Below are positions 13,721-14,153 of a stretch of DNA of 14,153 bases, one piece after another. Position 1 is the stretch's first letter, and each line of letters opens with the position of its first letter. The notes below the pieces were generated by a model. It was not told the origin of the DNA, searched no databases, and was given only the letters and a program-made list of their open reading frames with translations. The DNA is from JAMWDI01 sp964502135. Lineage in GTDB: Bacteria; Ratteibacteria; UBA8468; B48-G9; JAFGKM01. The stretch spans positions 1 to 14,153 of the forward strand of contig CAZCUO010000137.1 of NCBI GenBank assembly GCA_964502135.1, in the 5' to 3' direction. The position numbers and the translations under genes were made by a program.

Positions 13721-14028
13721 AAAATTTTAAATAGGTTATATAAAATATGGGGAATTAGAATTATTAAAAAAGAAAATTTGATGTCAATTTTAAAGCCAGT
13801 TTTTGTTAGAAGAAAAAAAATTAAAGAAATTAAAAAAGTTGAAAAATCAAGGATTAATGGTTCCTCTTTTCCTGGATAAAGATTAAATTTCCTCAAAATA
13901 AAACCTGTAAGAAAGCAAAGAGATATAATAAAGTAAATAAAAGGGAATTGATACTTTCTGAATACAATAATTACAAAAAGGTAAATAAATATCCATTTTA
14001 TAAGAATTAAAAAATGTTCCATCTTCAT
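13717..14028 (-). CDS. Small integral membrane protein, possibly a degenerate PgpA-like protein
   Basis: The 103-residue protein is very hydrophobic with about four membrane segments (roughly 5-22, 27-45, 62-75 and 83-97). It starts directly after the thiL stop (TAAATG), so it is a genuine operon partner despite lacking a ribosome-binding site. In several bacteria thiL is followed by pgpA (phosphatidylglycerophosphatase A). The segment GKEEPLILDFSTFLISL at 53-69 faintly recalls the PgpA motif KDPxxIVIDE, but the acidic partner after Asp61 is Phe and the N-terminal PGT motif is missing. Catalysis of that kind is therefore doubtful, and function is best left unknown. The stop codon falls within the second repeat copy. 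Confidence 0.5.
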   Translation of the reverse strand: MKMEHFLILIKWIFIYLFVIIVFRKYQFPFIYFIISLCFLTGFILRKFNLYPGKEEPLILDFSTFLISLIFFLLTKTGFKIDIKFSFLIILIPHILYNLFKIF

Positions 14029-14153
14029 TTAAAAATGTGAAAAACCTTTGTCTTTTATTTCAATAACTTTTCCTTCAAAAATGCCTATATATTTCTTTTC
14101 TTTAATTATTTCGCCTATCTTTGTTATTTTTGTTTTTCCTATGTTTTCAGGTA
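14029..14153 (-). CDS. thiL: C-terminal end of thiamine-monophosphate kinase (5' part beyond window edge)
   Basis: Forty residues are visible, ending at a TAA at 14031-14029. They read IGKTKITKIGEIIKEKK, then GIFEGKVIEIKDKGFSHF. The pattern of a strand with xxIGEI, a short turn, a strand, and a terminal G-[YFW]-x-H-F is characteristic of the ThiL C-terminus. ThiL phosphorylates thiamine monophosphate to the diphosphate cofactor. The kinase domain is outside the window, so the call rests on this tail. A small membrane protein starts at the next base. Confidence 0.7.
   Translation of the reverse strand, partial: PENIGKTKITKIGEIIKEKKYIGIFEGKVIEIKDKGFSHF

Overview
The window is a strongly AT-rich, densely packed bacterial chromosome segment. 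The lysine/isoleucine-rich proteins, ATGA-type gene overlaps, Shine-Dalgarno starts and a class A RNase P RNA all point to a bacterium. Two uroporphyrinogen-decarboxylase-like (URO-D) proteins, a distinctive enolase-superfamily protein, an archaeal/thermophile-type LeuB-LeuC-LeuD set and a pentose branch (ribulokinase and AraD) suggest an uncultured saccharolytic lineage, possibly Omnitrophota-, Ratteibacteria- or PVC-like. That placement rests on recollection of gene content only. The GC-rich RNase P RNA in an AT-rich background hints at growth at elevated temperature.

Layout, left to right. (1) + strand, 1-1154: the tail of a ribulokinase-like FGGY kinase, araD, and a small tRNA-binding OB-fold protein, all overlapping. 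(2) - strand, read from 4214 down to 1147: a good promoter, then a coiled-coil zinc-ribbon protein, an RNase HI, rnpB (whose 5' helix overlaps the rnhA stop), a URO-D-family protein and a small conserved membrane protein. (3) - strand, read from 12906 down to 4233: leuA, leuC, a second URO-D-family gene, leuD, an enolase-superfamily gene, leuB, rbfA and argS. Neighbours in this array overlap or are a few bases apart, except for 46 bases before rbfA. (4) + strand, 12991-13608: a predicted lipoprotein transcribed divergently from leuA. (5) 13609-13720: two copies of a roughly 51-base repeat. (6) - strand at the right edge: the C-terminus of thiL followed directly by a small membrane protein.

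Functionally, leuA/C/D/B form a complete route from 2-oxoisovalerate to the leucine precursor 2-oxoisocaproate. A URO-D-like gene sits between leuC and leuD, and an enolase-superfamily gene between leuD and leuB, both overlapping leu genes; this is the most unusual organisation here. rbfA has no ATG, GTG or TTG start that covers its conserved N-terminus. It instead has a perfect AGGAGG five bases before an ATT codon, suggesting AUU initiation, as known for infC. rnpB has no obvious promoter or terminator of its own and appears to be carved out of a protein-coding transcript.
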